From: an uncultured bacterium
GTDB taxonomy: Bacteria; Bacteroidota; Bacteroidia; Bacteroidales; Bacteroidaceae
Assembly (NCBI GenBank): GCA_905216095.1
Contig: CAJMSQ010000007.1
Span: forward strand, 13,010 to 77,009
Direction: 5' to 3'
DNA: 64,000 nucleotides
This document shows, piece by piece, positions 52,637 to 60,406 of this stretch. Below the pieces are notes generated by a model. It searched no databases. It was not told the origin of the DNA and worked only from the letters and a program-made list of their open reading frames with translations. Position 1 is the first letter of the stretch; every line of letters starts with the position of its first letter. The position numbers and the translations under genes were made by a program.

Positions 52637-53821
52637 TTATTTATCCTGTTCCATGAGGTCCAGCAAAGTACCTAAAGGACAGGCCATGCGGCACCAAGGA
52701 CGGGGAATGAATATGCCGGCAACGACGAAAACGGCGGCCAGCACAATGACCGCGGGGGCTGCGTTCGACAGCAAGAAGGCCGAAAACGGTTCATAAGCCA
52801 GCAAACCGAAGCCGAAACCGCTCCAGAGCAACAGCAACAGCAGCATCAGCACGCCGAAGCGCAGGCGCGACATCCATCGGTAGGCGGACGGCGAGACATG
52901 CACCTTGGGCAAGGGCAGGCGCCACGCCAGTTCCTGCAGACTGCCATAGGGGCAGACCCACGTACAATAGTATTTCTTATGACCGAACAGGGACATGGCA
53001 ACGGCTACACCCAATATGAGCAAGGCCGGAAGCCCTACCTGCCACTTCACCCCGCCGATGGCCCAGCTGTGAAGCAGGTTGAACGAGAGGAACTGTCCGC
53101 ACCAGAAACCGAGCATCCCGACATTGAGCACCAATATGACGACACGCACACGGCTGTTTCCCCTGAAGCGCAAGGCCGCCACGAGACCCAGCAACAACAT
53201 ACCGGCCACCAGGCCCACCGTCAAGGCATCGGGCGCGGCGGTGTCGTCCGCTCCGGCATTGCGGGCCGTATAGGCAGCCAGCGCGGCCTGCATGTTGGCG
53301 GCAAGTGAGTTCGAGGAATAAGTGGCGCCGCTCACGATATCGGCTTTCCGGCCCTGTACATCCGCGACCTTCCTGCCTACCCATTGCGCGAACATGCCTT
53401 CCTTTGCGCTGTCAAAGTATCCGGGTGTCTCCTCGTTCGCGGAAGCGACGACGGCACATATCGTCCCGCTATCGTCCACATATATATATAACGGCGTGGC
53501 ACCGGCATATCCGGTCACGTTTCCGGACAGGGGCGCACTGGTCAGCAGCACTCCGGCATCGGCATCCGCCTTTTCGCGGCGCACCTGCCACGAAACGGAA
53601 TCGAGCGGCAGCAGTTCATAACCGGACAGCCCGAGTTCCGTCAGTTCCTGCGGCGTGGGCGGCGTGAGCCCGACGGTCACCGTCGCCTCCGGCCGTGACT
53701 CCGCACCGGCTATATGCAGGCCGAAAATCCGACCCGACCATGCAGCGGTGGCGGTCAGCATCAGAAAGACGACGAGTATCGACATCAGTCTTTCGAGCAA
53801 AGGGATAATTCTTTTTATCAA
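52637..53821 (-). CDS. FMN-binding domain plus NapH/NosR-like Fe-S membrane protein
   Basis: 394 residues. One N-terminal membrane segment, then a periplasmic FMN-binding domain with the flavinylation motif SGATYS (164-169; Thr167 would carry covalent FMN through ApbE), then about five membrane segments and two cytoplasmic CxxxCP motifs (CTWVCPYGS and CRMACPLGT). The C-terminus ends soon after the second motif (LLDLMEQDK), without the ferredoxin domain of NosR. Such proteins move electrons across the membrane to periplasmic flavins. No apbE gene is in the window. It lies between aroB and the nitroreductase gene. Confidence 0.9.
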   Translation of the reverse strand: MIKRIIPLLERLMSILVVFLMLTATAAWSGRIFGLHIAGAESRPEATVTVGLTPPTPQELTELGLSGYELLPLDSVSWQVRREKADADAGVLLTSAPLSGNVTGYAGATPLYIYVDDSGTICAVVASANEETPGYFDSAKEGMFAQWVGRKVADVQGRKADIVSGATYSSNSLAANMQAALAAYTARNAGADDTAAPDALTVGLVAGMLLLGLVAALRFRGNSRVRVVILVLNVGMLGFWCGQFLSFNLLHSWAIGGVKWQVGLPALLILGVAVAMSLFGHKKYYCTWVCPYGSLQELAWRLPLPKVHVSPSAYRWMSRLRFGVLMLLLLLLWSGFGFGLLAYEPFSAFLLSNAAPAVIVLAAVFVVAGIFIPRPWCRMACPLGTLLDLMEQDK

Positions 53822-53903
53822 GGTGAGAAATCTTTTTTTATGGGATTGGGAAATGAGGTAAATCCGGCTTTGGCAACATCAATCCGTTGTAACGGTTGCG
53901 ACG

Positions 53904-54950
53904 TCAGGCCTCGCGCAGGAAATCAAAGGCTTCGAACACCTGTTCCTTCGTGGCGTGGCAGTCTATCCGTATGTCGCCGATTTCTCCCAAAAGGGTGAAA
54001 TTGATTTGGCCGCCCACATTCTTTTTGTCGTGCTTCATGTAGGCGTACAGTTGCTCGTAGCGGTCGCACGTGAAAGGCAGGTCGCCATAGTTCTCACGGA
54101 TGAAGCGCACGGTCTGCCGCATACATTCGACGGGGAACCCCTTCAGCACCGCACTGAGATACAACTCGCAGGCCAGTCCCCATGCAACCGCGTAGCCGTG
54201 GAACACGGGCCGGCCGTCCTCCAGCGCCATGCTCTCGAACGCATGTCCCATGGTGTGACCGAGGTTCAGGGCTTTGCGAATACCTTTCTCGCAGGGGTCT
54301 TCGGTCACGATGCGCTTTTTCACTTCGATGTTGGCGGCCACCAGTTCCTGCAAGCGCGCGTAGTCCGGCCGGTCAAGGTCGAAGGTGAGATGGTCCGCCC
54401 ACATGTCCGCACTTTCAAGCAACGAATGTTTCAGCATCTCGGCATATCCGGAACGCAGGTTGCCTTCGTCGAGTGTTTTGAGGAAACGTGTGTCAATCAG
54501 CACGGCCACCGCCTCGCGGAAGACGCCCACCTCGTTTTTCAGACCGTTGAAGTTGATACCGGTCTTGCCGCCGACCGCCGCATCGACCATGGCGAGCAGC
54601 GTGGTCGGAATATTGATAAAATCGATGCCCCGCTTGAAAGTGGCGGCGGCAAAGCCGCCCAGGTCGGTCACCATGCCGCCGCCGAGATTGATCAGCAACG
54701 AATGACGCGACGCTCCGCCATCCCCCAATGCCTGCCAGACATGGGAGAGCGTCTCGACCGTCTTGTGCGTGTCAGTGGGTGCAATGACGATGTCCTTGGA
54801 ACCCTGCAATGCAGGACAATCCGCCAACAACGGGCGGCACAGTTCGGCGGTCGTCACGTCGGTCAGCACGAATATGCGGTCGTACTGCGACGTGCAGAGC
54901 GCGGACAGTTCTTCATGTAAATTCTTCGACGGTATGATTTGTTGGGACAT
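53904..54950 (-). CDS. aroB: 3-dehydroquinate synthase
   Basis: Second step of the shikimate pathway, NAD- and zinc-dependent. 348 residues. Seen: NLGGGMVTDLGGFAAATFKRG, the PTTLLAMVDAAVGGKTGIN block, SGYAEMLKHSLL (Glu/Lys zinc and substrate site), LNLGHTMGHAFE (His ligands) and HGYAVAWG. It is downstream of the thioesterase gene (53-bp gap) and 82 bp upstream of the FMN/Fe-S gene. Confidence 0.97.
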   Translation of the reverse strand: MSQQIIPSKNLHEELSALCTSQYDRIFVLTDVTTAELCRPLLADCPALQGSKDIVIAPTDTHKTVETLSHVWQALGDGGASRHSLLINLGGGMVTDLGGFAAATFKRGIDFINIPTTLLAMVDAAVGGKTGINFNGLKNEVGVFREAVAVLIDTRFLKTLDEGNLRSGYAEMLKHSLLESADMWADHLTFDLDRPDYARLQELVAANIEVKKRIVTEDPCEKGIRKALNLGHTMGHAFESMALEDGRPVFHGYAVAWGLACELYLSAVLKGFPVECMRQTVRFIRENYGDLPFTCDRYEQLYAYMKHDKKNVGGQINFTLLGEIGDIRIDCHATKEQVFEAFDFLREA

Positions 54951-55003
54951 ATCCTTCTGTTTTTTCGTTATCGGTGAGGCAGATGTTCGTTGCGGCGTTC
55001 CGG

Positions 55004-55450
55004 TCAGCGGTTCTCATAGGCCTCGATGGCCCGCCTGTACGCTTCGGGAATGTCGGCCGAGGTCTGGTCGTGCAGGGAGAAGCATACCATGACGGTGGTA
55101 CAGCGGCAAACGGTTTCGCCCGTACTCTCATTCACGGCGCGCTGGCTGAGCGTGAAACTTTTCTGCCCGAGGTGCGAAACGCAGGTCTCCACCACGATTT
55201 TGTCCCCATAGAAGATGGGCGTGATGAAGTCTGCGTTGATGTTGGCGATGACGGGAACCACTTCGCTGTTCCTGTAATCGGGCCTCAACACCTGGCTGAG
55301 ATAATGCTCCTTACCCAAGTCGTAATAGGCAAAGTAGGCGTTGTTGTTCACGTGTCCGTAGCGGTCCACGTCGTTGAACCGTATCTGTATGGGCAGCCGG
55401 TGGTGGAAACGCTGCACTTTGTTCTCGTTGCGATGGTCGTTGTCGTGCAT
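55004..55450 (-). CDS. Acyl-CoA thioesterase, hotdog fold (4-hydroxybenzoyl-CoA thioesterase-like)
   Basis: 148 residues. I chose the ATG at 55450, since a longer frame to 55618 runs inside the neighbouring gene. The hotdog core QIRFNDVDRYGHVNNNAYFAYYD carries the catalytic Asp of the DVDxYGHVNN type, followed by VVPVIANINADFITPIFYGD and CRCTTVMVCF. It hydrolyses acyl-CoA thioesters; substrate unknown. It starts 11 bp after the upstream gene's stop. Confidence 0.9.
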   Translation of the reverse strand: MHDNDHRNENKVQRFHHRLPIQIRFNDVDRYGHVNNNAYFAYYDLGKEHYLSQVLRPDYRNSEVVPVIANINADFITPIFYGDKIVVETCVSHLGQKSFTLSQRAVNESTGETVCRCTTVMVCFSLHDQTSADIPEAYRRAIEAYENR

Positions 55451-55460
55451 GTGAATGTGT

Positions 55461-55730
55461 TCAAAAGTAGTTACGCGCCACGGCGGCCATGCGTGCGCGG
55501 TCGGGAACGACTTCCATCGTGTCCTCGTCCACACGGCATAAGTCGCGCAGGGCATATATATCCTCCGACTCGTCGGTCGGCCGACGGCCGGCCGGATGAA
55601 ACAGATGGTTGCGGGCATCCGCCACGCGCAGGGCCTCGGTGTTGTAGTCGGCAGGCATACCGCTTGCCGCCACTTCCGAACGGACGTAACGGTCTAACGC
55701 ATTGATGAAGTCTTTCACTTCGTCTGTCAT
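55461..55730 (-). CDS. Small cytoplasmic protein of unknown function, leaderless
   Basis: 89 residues from the ATG at 55730. The reading frame continues further upstream without a start-like context, and the -7 box TAACTTTG (minus, 55736-55743) ends only 5 nt before this ATG, so the message should be leaderless. Acidic N-terminal helix (TDEVKDFINALDRYVRSEV), then RVADARNHLFHPAGRRPTDESEDIYALRDLC. No family recognised. It heads the thioesterase-aroB-FMN/Fe-S-nitroreductase-AICARFT run. Confidence 0.65.
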   Translation of the reverse strand: MTDEVKDFINALDRYVRSEVAASGMPADYNTEALRVADARNHLFHPAGRRPTDESEDIYALRDLCRVDEDTMEVVPDRARMAAVARNYF

Positions 55731-55735
55731 GTGCA

Positions 55736-55743
55736 CAAAGTTA
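55736..55743 (-). promoter_or_regulatory. -7 box of the small-gene/thioesterase/aroB run
   Basis: TAACTTTG, 5 nt before the ATG. It fixes the start of the run and implies a leaderless first gene. Confidence 0.68.
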
Positions 55744-55875
55744 CGTGTTTTTTTCGTTTCATGCAGGTTTCGGGTGTGGAAAACTTGCTTTCCCCTCCAT
55801 TGCGAAAGGCTTACGGACGGATGCAGCACAGGGAAGAAAAGCAACAATACGGGCAGGAATCCGATGCCGCTTTGG

Positions 55876-55961
55876 ATTTTAACATAATTTGCTTTCGGGC
55901 GAAAAATGTTGTATCTTTGCATCAGCGATAAAGGTAGAGGCGGTTTCGGACCGCCTTTTTT
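55876..55961 (+). ncRNA. Element copy B: orphan promoter plus immediate hairpin (candidate small RNA)
   Basis: ATTTTAACA (55876-55884), -33 TTTG (55888-55891), 20-bp spacer, -7 TATCTTTG (55912-55919), CATCAGCGA, then hairpin AGGCGGT-TTCGG-ACCGCCT (55938-55956) and six T. Predicted RNA about 55925-55961. The only gene ahead on this side runs in the opposite direction, so it cannot be a leader. This copy has the best consensus of the three. Confidence 0.6.
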
Positions 55962-55990
55962 CGTGTAAATAAGCCTGTTATGGGGCGATT

Positions 55991-56004
55991 TACATGCACA
56001 TGTA
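55991..56004. repeat. TACATG-CA-CATGTA palindrome of element copy B
   Basis: Same 14-bp palindrome as 41708-41721, 72 bp after the -7 box. Between it and 56134 the sequence has another GC inverted repeat (CTTCCGGTTTGAACCGGAAG, 56041-56060). Confidence 0.65.
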
Positions 56005-56133
56005 GAAAAATTTAGAAGCAGCCTGCGCAAAAATACATGCCTTCCGGTTTGAACCGGAAGCAGTCCGCGGGCAAAAAGATGCCTTTCAAGTGGTCGCAGC
56101 CCCGTTTTATTTACACTTGTTAAGATAACAGAG

Positions 56134-56148
56134 GTTAAATATGTTAAT
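56134..56148 (+). repeat. Distal GTTAAAnnTGTTAA box of element copy B
   Basis: GTTAAATATGTTAAT, preceded by a small palindrome TGTTAAGATAACA near 56119. From here to 56240 I see no gene. Confidence 0.55.
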
Positions 56149-56240
56149 GTCGAGTCGCCGTACATGCCGTTTTTCCACCATGTATGCCGGGCATCGGCTT
56201 GCCCTACATAGTGCGGGATAACGGCAGGATGATTCCGGAC

Positions 56241-56276
56241 GAAAAAAAGACCGGGACAGTTTCGACTGTCCCGGTC
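56241..56276 (-). terminator. Intrinsic terminator of the SGNH gene
   Basis: Perfect 12-bp stem GACCGGGACAGT (56249-56260) with 56265-56276 and a four-base loop; on the minus strand seven T follow (56242-56248). Confidence 0.9.
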
Positions 56277-56329
56277 CCGGTCTGTTCCGTCAGCACCTGG
56301 TTTGAATATGTGCCGACGTAAGTGGCGAC

Positions 56330-59300
56330 TTATCGGAGAATGACTTTCTTGCCGTTCTGCAGGTAGATGCCGCGCGAGGGCTTATTCACGCGACGACCGC
56401 TCAGGTCGTAGGTGGGAGCGGCCTCACCGCTGATGACAGCCGCGCCTTCGATGTAAGTGGGAAGGCTGATGAAGTAGGCTTCCACCTCGTCGGAAGCACC
56501 TGCGAGGTAAGCCTTCGCGGGCTGCACGGCTTCCGTTCCGATTGGTTTGAAGGCTGCCCATCCGTTCTTTTCGCCAAAGGCATAAAGGTTGGCAGGTGCT
56601 TCGGCCGATGCGTCCATCGTGCCCCAGAAGGCATTGTCTTCGACAGGTGTTCCTGCGGTGGTGGAGGGAGCAAACACATGCTTGCCTTCCGTTCCCTGGA
56701 GCAATACGGCGGTGTTGGCGGGAAGCACGCCGTCCTCGATGGCGGTGAGTTTCAGTTTTCCGTCTTCAATCCGGCCCGTGCTGGCGGTTACACCTTCGGG
56801 GATAATCGTGGCGAACGGCAGACAGAGGGTTTCCCATCCTTCACCCTGCACTGAAACGAACTCGGGCGCATTGTAGTAAGGCACTTCAACGACCTTGAAT
56901 ACATTGGAGAAGTTGGCATTGAAGAATATCGTGGTCCCGGCCTGGCTGAATGCGCCGGACTTGTCAATAATCATGTTGGACTGGTTGCCGTTGGCACGCG
57001 ATGCGGAGAACGAAACACAGCCGAAGAAGTCGGCATCCGTCACTCCGGCCGTTATATCCTGCTTATTGGCAAGCGTAGGACGGATGAATGTGAAGTCGGC
57101 CGTGGCTTCAAGGTAACTGTCTGCATAACCTTTGTTTCCTTCCGGACCGTCATTGGAACCGCGGAAAAGCATGAATTTGCCTTCGGGGTTTACCAGAATG
57201 TACTTGCCCGACTCCAGTTTGTGGCAAACGAAGATGGCATTCGCGGGAACGCTTTCTCCGGCCACTGATGTACCGAGTCCGGTCGCTTCGTCCACATAAG
57301 TGATGTAGCGGTTGGGGGACGAGTACTGGACATTGAGGAATGCGTAGGCCTTTCCGTCTTCCGGCATCTGGATGTCGGTGGACTGTGACTTGTAGACGGC
57401 GACGGCATCCAGCAATGCGGCGATATTGGCGGCATTCACCTCGACCGACCTGGCCGTTTCGATGGCCTGGCTCAACGTGGAACGGCCCGCGCTGCCTTCT
57501 ACCGGATAACCTACTCCCTTCAGGTCCAGCGTAGCCTCGGCTGCTTCGATATAATCATCCATCTCGGCAGGGAAGTACTCAACCGTAATGGTATTCTCGC
57601 CAACCTCGACCGTGCTGACAAGACCGTCGATGCCCGTGGGCATGAAGTCGGAAGCTACGGGGCGGTAGGAGGACGGGAAGAAAAAGACACCGTTATTGAA
57701 CACCTTGTTCAGACCGGCATTGGCACTGCTGGTGCAGACCACGCTGGGATCGTTTCCGATCTCGGCAGCACTTTCCGCGCCGCTTATGCTTACGGTGTAC
57801 TGGCGGTAGGTTGCCAATTCCTCCGCATCCACAGGCTGTATGCTAAAAGTATTGTTCGAACTGCTACTCTTGCCTAAGTAAACAGTCTCTACCCCCGACG
57901 GAGTATACCACGACCACTTGCCGATAGTAAAATTGGCGGGATCTGCCGCACTCGTCTGGATGACGGCGTTATTCGTGGGCTGCAAGCGCAAAGCGGTGCA
58001 GTTTTCCTGTACGAAATGCCCGTTAAGACCTTTGACATAGTAAACATTATTGTCTTTCGTCAGATGAATGAACGCTTTGGCGGGTTTGGCCTCATCCACA
58101 GCGCCTATGCTGAGGGGATAATAATAGATATTGCCGTTCTGAACCTGACGGTACTCATAATCGGCATTGAGAATTTGATTCAAATCATTGGCAATGTAGC
58201 CTTGCATGGTGGCATCCGAACCGGTAGCCACCTTTATCCTGTACCAACCCGTCAGCAACTCGTTATTAATCGCAGGCTCGCCCGTCACTTCGGTAATCGT
58301 AAACTGACATCCTGTGTCGGAACGGTCTTGTCCGCTCTCTCCTGCGCTCCAGTTGTATATGGCATTGTCTTTGTTCGTCTGATTCAACTGAACCTTTCCG
58401 CTGGACACAATGAACATGCTCAGCGTCGAAGAATAACTGAGTGTCCATCCGGCAGAAGGTTGTGCGGAGACTAATTTGATTTGGGTGTTGAAAGCGGCGT
58501 CAGGGCTGATGTATTTTCCCGTTTCCTTATTGATAATGTCGAAAGAGCCGTCGGTACGTTCCACCAGCTTCCACCAAGTGGTGGCGAAATTGGTTTTATC
58601 ACCGCCCTTGAGCTGATCCGAACCTTTCGCTCCGGTCATGTACTTGTTACCACGCAGCGAAGTACAGAACGTATACCAGTGCTCGTCACCGTCCACACTG
58701 GGCTTAGGCATATTGATGTGGGCGAGAAGCGATTCAAAAACCGGCCCGCAAGTTGCTCCCAGGGCAGTGATTTCTTCAACCGTGGGATTATCCTTGCTCA
58801 GCACGGCGATAATCTCGTCTTTCTTGCTGTTCAGGTCCGCAAACGCACTTTCAGGGTATTGTCCTACATGGTTACCGACCTTTATGTCCTGTATCGTGGT
58901 CAGGATGTTGCCCAGACGGGTACGCGCGGCCAGCAGTTCGATATTGGCTTCCACCTCTTCGACGGTAGTTGCCGTGGCACCTTCCTCTGCAAGCAAGGGA
59001 GCGATAATCTCGGATATCTTGGCGTAACCCTTGGCATAGACATAGTTCTGGGTAATATAGTCAGTATTGGCGGCATTGTTGCTTCCGAGCAGCGGTGTGT
59101 AGATGTCTACAAACTCTACATTGTCCTTGGACGCCGCGACTTCCTTGATAAGTTCGTTGAACGGGGCAACCCTGTTCGTGTTCGCCGCTGCATCGTTTCT
59201 CGGAAGCAGGGAGAGCAGGTAAATCTTGGCGTTGGGCGCAAGCGTACGTGTCTGATTGACGAGTGCTTCGTAGTTCGTCTTGATGCCTGCGAGGGAGACC

Positions 59301-60247
59301 TCTCCATTTACATCGGCGACACCGGCATACAGGAATATCTTGCCCGGTTCTCCATTGGTGGAACGACCTTTCAGGATGGCATTCATCGACGACGATATGG
59401 CTGAAATGTTCACGCCGGGGTATCCCCAGCCGTTACCACGGCTTTTTACGTTGTCGCAATGCAGCAGTTCGTGCCATTCACCGCCATGTATCATCTCGTC
59501 ACCTATCATGAGCACGTCACCGTCATTGACGGGAAGACCGCCGAAATAACTCACACGCATACCGAAGCTGCCGCCGAGACCGCCGGTCTGGCTGTTGGTG
59601 GCAGCGTCATCGAGATATACGCAGTCGCTGCCTACATATTGGGCAATCTTGTCGCACCAGATTTTATAGCCGGTGGCTTTCAGGTGCAAGCCGTCCAGCG
59701 AAAGCGCTTCACCGGAAGTAATGCCCATGAGGTCATCCCACAGGTCGATATACGTAAGATTGTTCTCCTCACAGATTTTCTTGATGCTGTCGTTCGTCTC
59801 TTTCTGCAATGCCTGATTACGTAGGCGACTCGGCAGAATACTCTGTATGTACAACTCGGTATTGGGCGACTCGGCTTTGACACGCTTGACTATGGAACGT
59901 ATTTTCCCGGCTATGTAAGCAGAATTGCTGAAGCCGGACGTACCAATGTCGTTGGTACCAATCATTAGGAACATCTTGGCAGGCTTGCCTGCTATGTATG
60001 ATTCCACATTGTCGAAGATTTCTCCGGACAAACCGCCGGAATTTCCGCGGTTCAATACTTTCGGATTTCCGAAAGCCTCACACCATTCGTGCATGTTGGT
60101 GATACTGTTTCCGACAAATACGATGTTGTCGGAATTTACCTTCAGGGCCTTGAACGCATCATAGCGATGGTTTCGGAAAGGCCCGTCCGCCCACGCCGTT
60201 GTAAGCAGCAACAGACAAGACAGAAGAGTTGTAAGTGTTCTTTTCAT
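56330..60247 (-). CDS. T9SS-exported multidomain protein with tandem SGNH (GDSL) domains
   Basis: 1305 residues. Signal peptide 1-20. First SGNH domain (about 38-205) has an intact triad: GNSIT Ser48, GTND (97-100), DGLH Asp185/His188. Second SGNH-like domain (about 235-415) has lost it: GDEMI with Glu250 for Ser, GVADV for GTND, and YVYAKGY where His should be. Next come a helical FIVAR-like segment (about 430-510), a beta module (about 519-652) also found in the adjacent GH20 protein, further beta and helical modules, and a T9SS sorting domain ending GIYLQNGKKVILR. The expected role is removal of O-acetyl groups, for example from sialic acids or other glycans, at the cell surface; the substrate is inferred. 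Confidence 0.9.
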   Translation of the reverse strand: MKRTLTTLLSCLLLLTTAWADGPFRNHRYDAFKALKVNSDNIVFVGNSITNMHEWCEAFGNPKVLNRGNSGGLSGEIFDNVESYIAGKPAKMFLMIGTNDIGTSGFSNSAYIAGKIRSIVKRVKAESPNTELYIQSILPSRLRNQALQKETNDSIKKICEENNLTYIDLWDDLMGITSGEALSLDGLHLKATGYKIWCDKIAQYVGSDCVYLDDAATNSQTGGLGGSFGMRVSYFGGLPVNDGDVLMIGDEMIHGGEWHELLHCDNVKSRGNGWGYPGVNISAISSSMNAILKGRSTNGEPGKIFLYAGVADVNGEVSLAGIKTNYEALVNQTRTLAPNAKIYLLSLLPRNDAAANTNRVAPFNELIKEVAASKDNVEFVDIYTPLLGSNNAANTDYITQNYVYAKGYAKISEIIAPLLAEEGATATTVEEVEANIELLAARTRLGNILTTIQDIKVGNHVGQYPESAFADLNSKKDEIIAVLSKDNPTVEEITALGATCGPVFESLLAHINMPKPSVDGDEHWYTFCTSLRGNKYMTGAKGSDQLKGGDKTNFATTWWKLVERTDGSFDIINKETGKYISPDAAFNTQIKLVSAQPSAGWTLSYSSTLSMFIVSSGKVQLNQTNKDNAIYNWSAGESGQDRSDTGCQFTITEVTGEPAINNELLTGWYRIKVATGSDATMQGYIANDLNQILNADYEYRQVQNGNIYYYPLSIGAVDEAKPAKAFIHLTKDNNVYYVKGLNGHFVQENCTALRLQPTNNAVIQTSAADPANFTIGKWSWYTPSGVETVYLGKSSSSNNTFSIQPVDAEELATYRQYTVSISGAESAAEIGNDPSVVCTSSANAGLNKVFNNGVFFFPSSYRPVASDFMPTGIDGLVSTVEVGENTITVEYFPAEMDDYIEAAEATLDLKGVGYPVEGSAGRSTLSQAIETARSVEVNAANIAALLDAVAVYKSQSTDIQMPEDGKAYAFLNVQYSSPNRYITYVDEATGLGTSVAGESVPANAIFVCHKLESGKYILVNPEGKFMLFRGSNDGPEGNKGYADSYLEATADFTFIRPTLANKQDITAGVTDADFFGCVSFSASRANGNQSNMIIDKSGAFSQAGTTIFFNANFSNVFKVVEVPYYNAPEFVSVQGEGWETLCLPFATIIPEGVTASTGRIEDGKLKLTAIEDGVLPANTAVLLQGTEGKHVFAPSTTAGTPVEDNAFWGTMDASAEAPANLYAFGEKNGWAAFKPIGTEAVQPAKAYLAGASDEVEAYFISLPTYIEGAAVISGEAAPTYDLSGRRVNKPSRGIYLQNGKKVILR

Positions 60248-60303
60248 ATAAATTATTTGAGGTTATAGTATATTATTCTCGCATAGCCGGCTTTCTGTAG
60301 AAC

Positions 60304-60350
60304 ATACCATATATATAATAGGTGTTATCCTATGTATATATATGGTATTG
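60304..60350. terminator. A/T-rich inverted repeat between GH20 and SGNH genes
   Basis: ATACCATATATATAATAGG pairs imperfectly with CCTATGTATATATATGGTAT around a 6-nt loop. It is in the right place to end GH20 transcription; a weak terminator is my best reading. Confidence 0.5.
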
Positions 60351-60406
60351 TCCTTTTTGGAAATGACTGTTCCGTATTTACGGCTCCCCTGCCACAAAGC
60401 AATGAT

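Noticed and set aside
60304..60350. A/T palindrome as an origin or att site
   Set aside because: No DnaA boxes, integrase or duplicated flank; its place after GH20 fits a weak terminator better.
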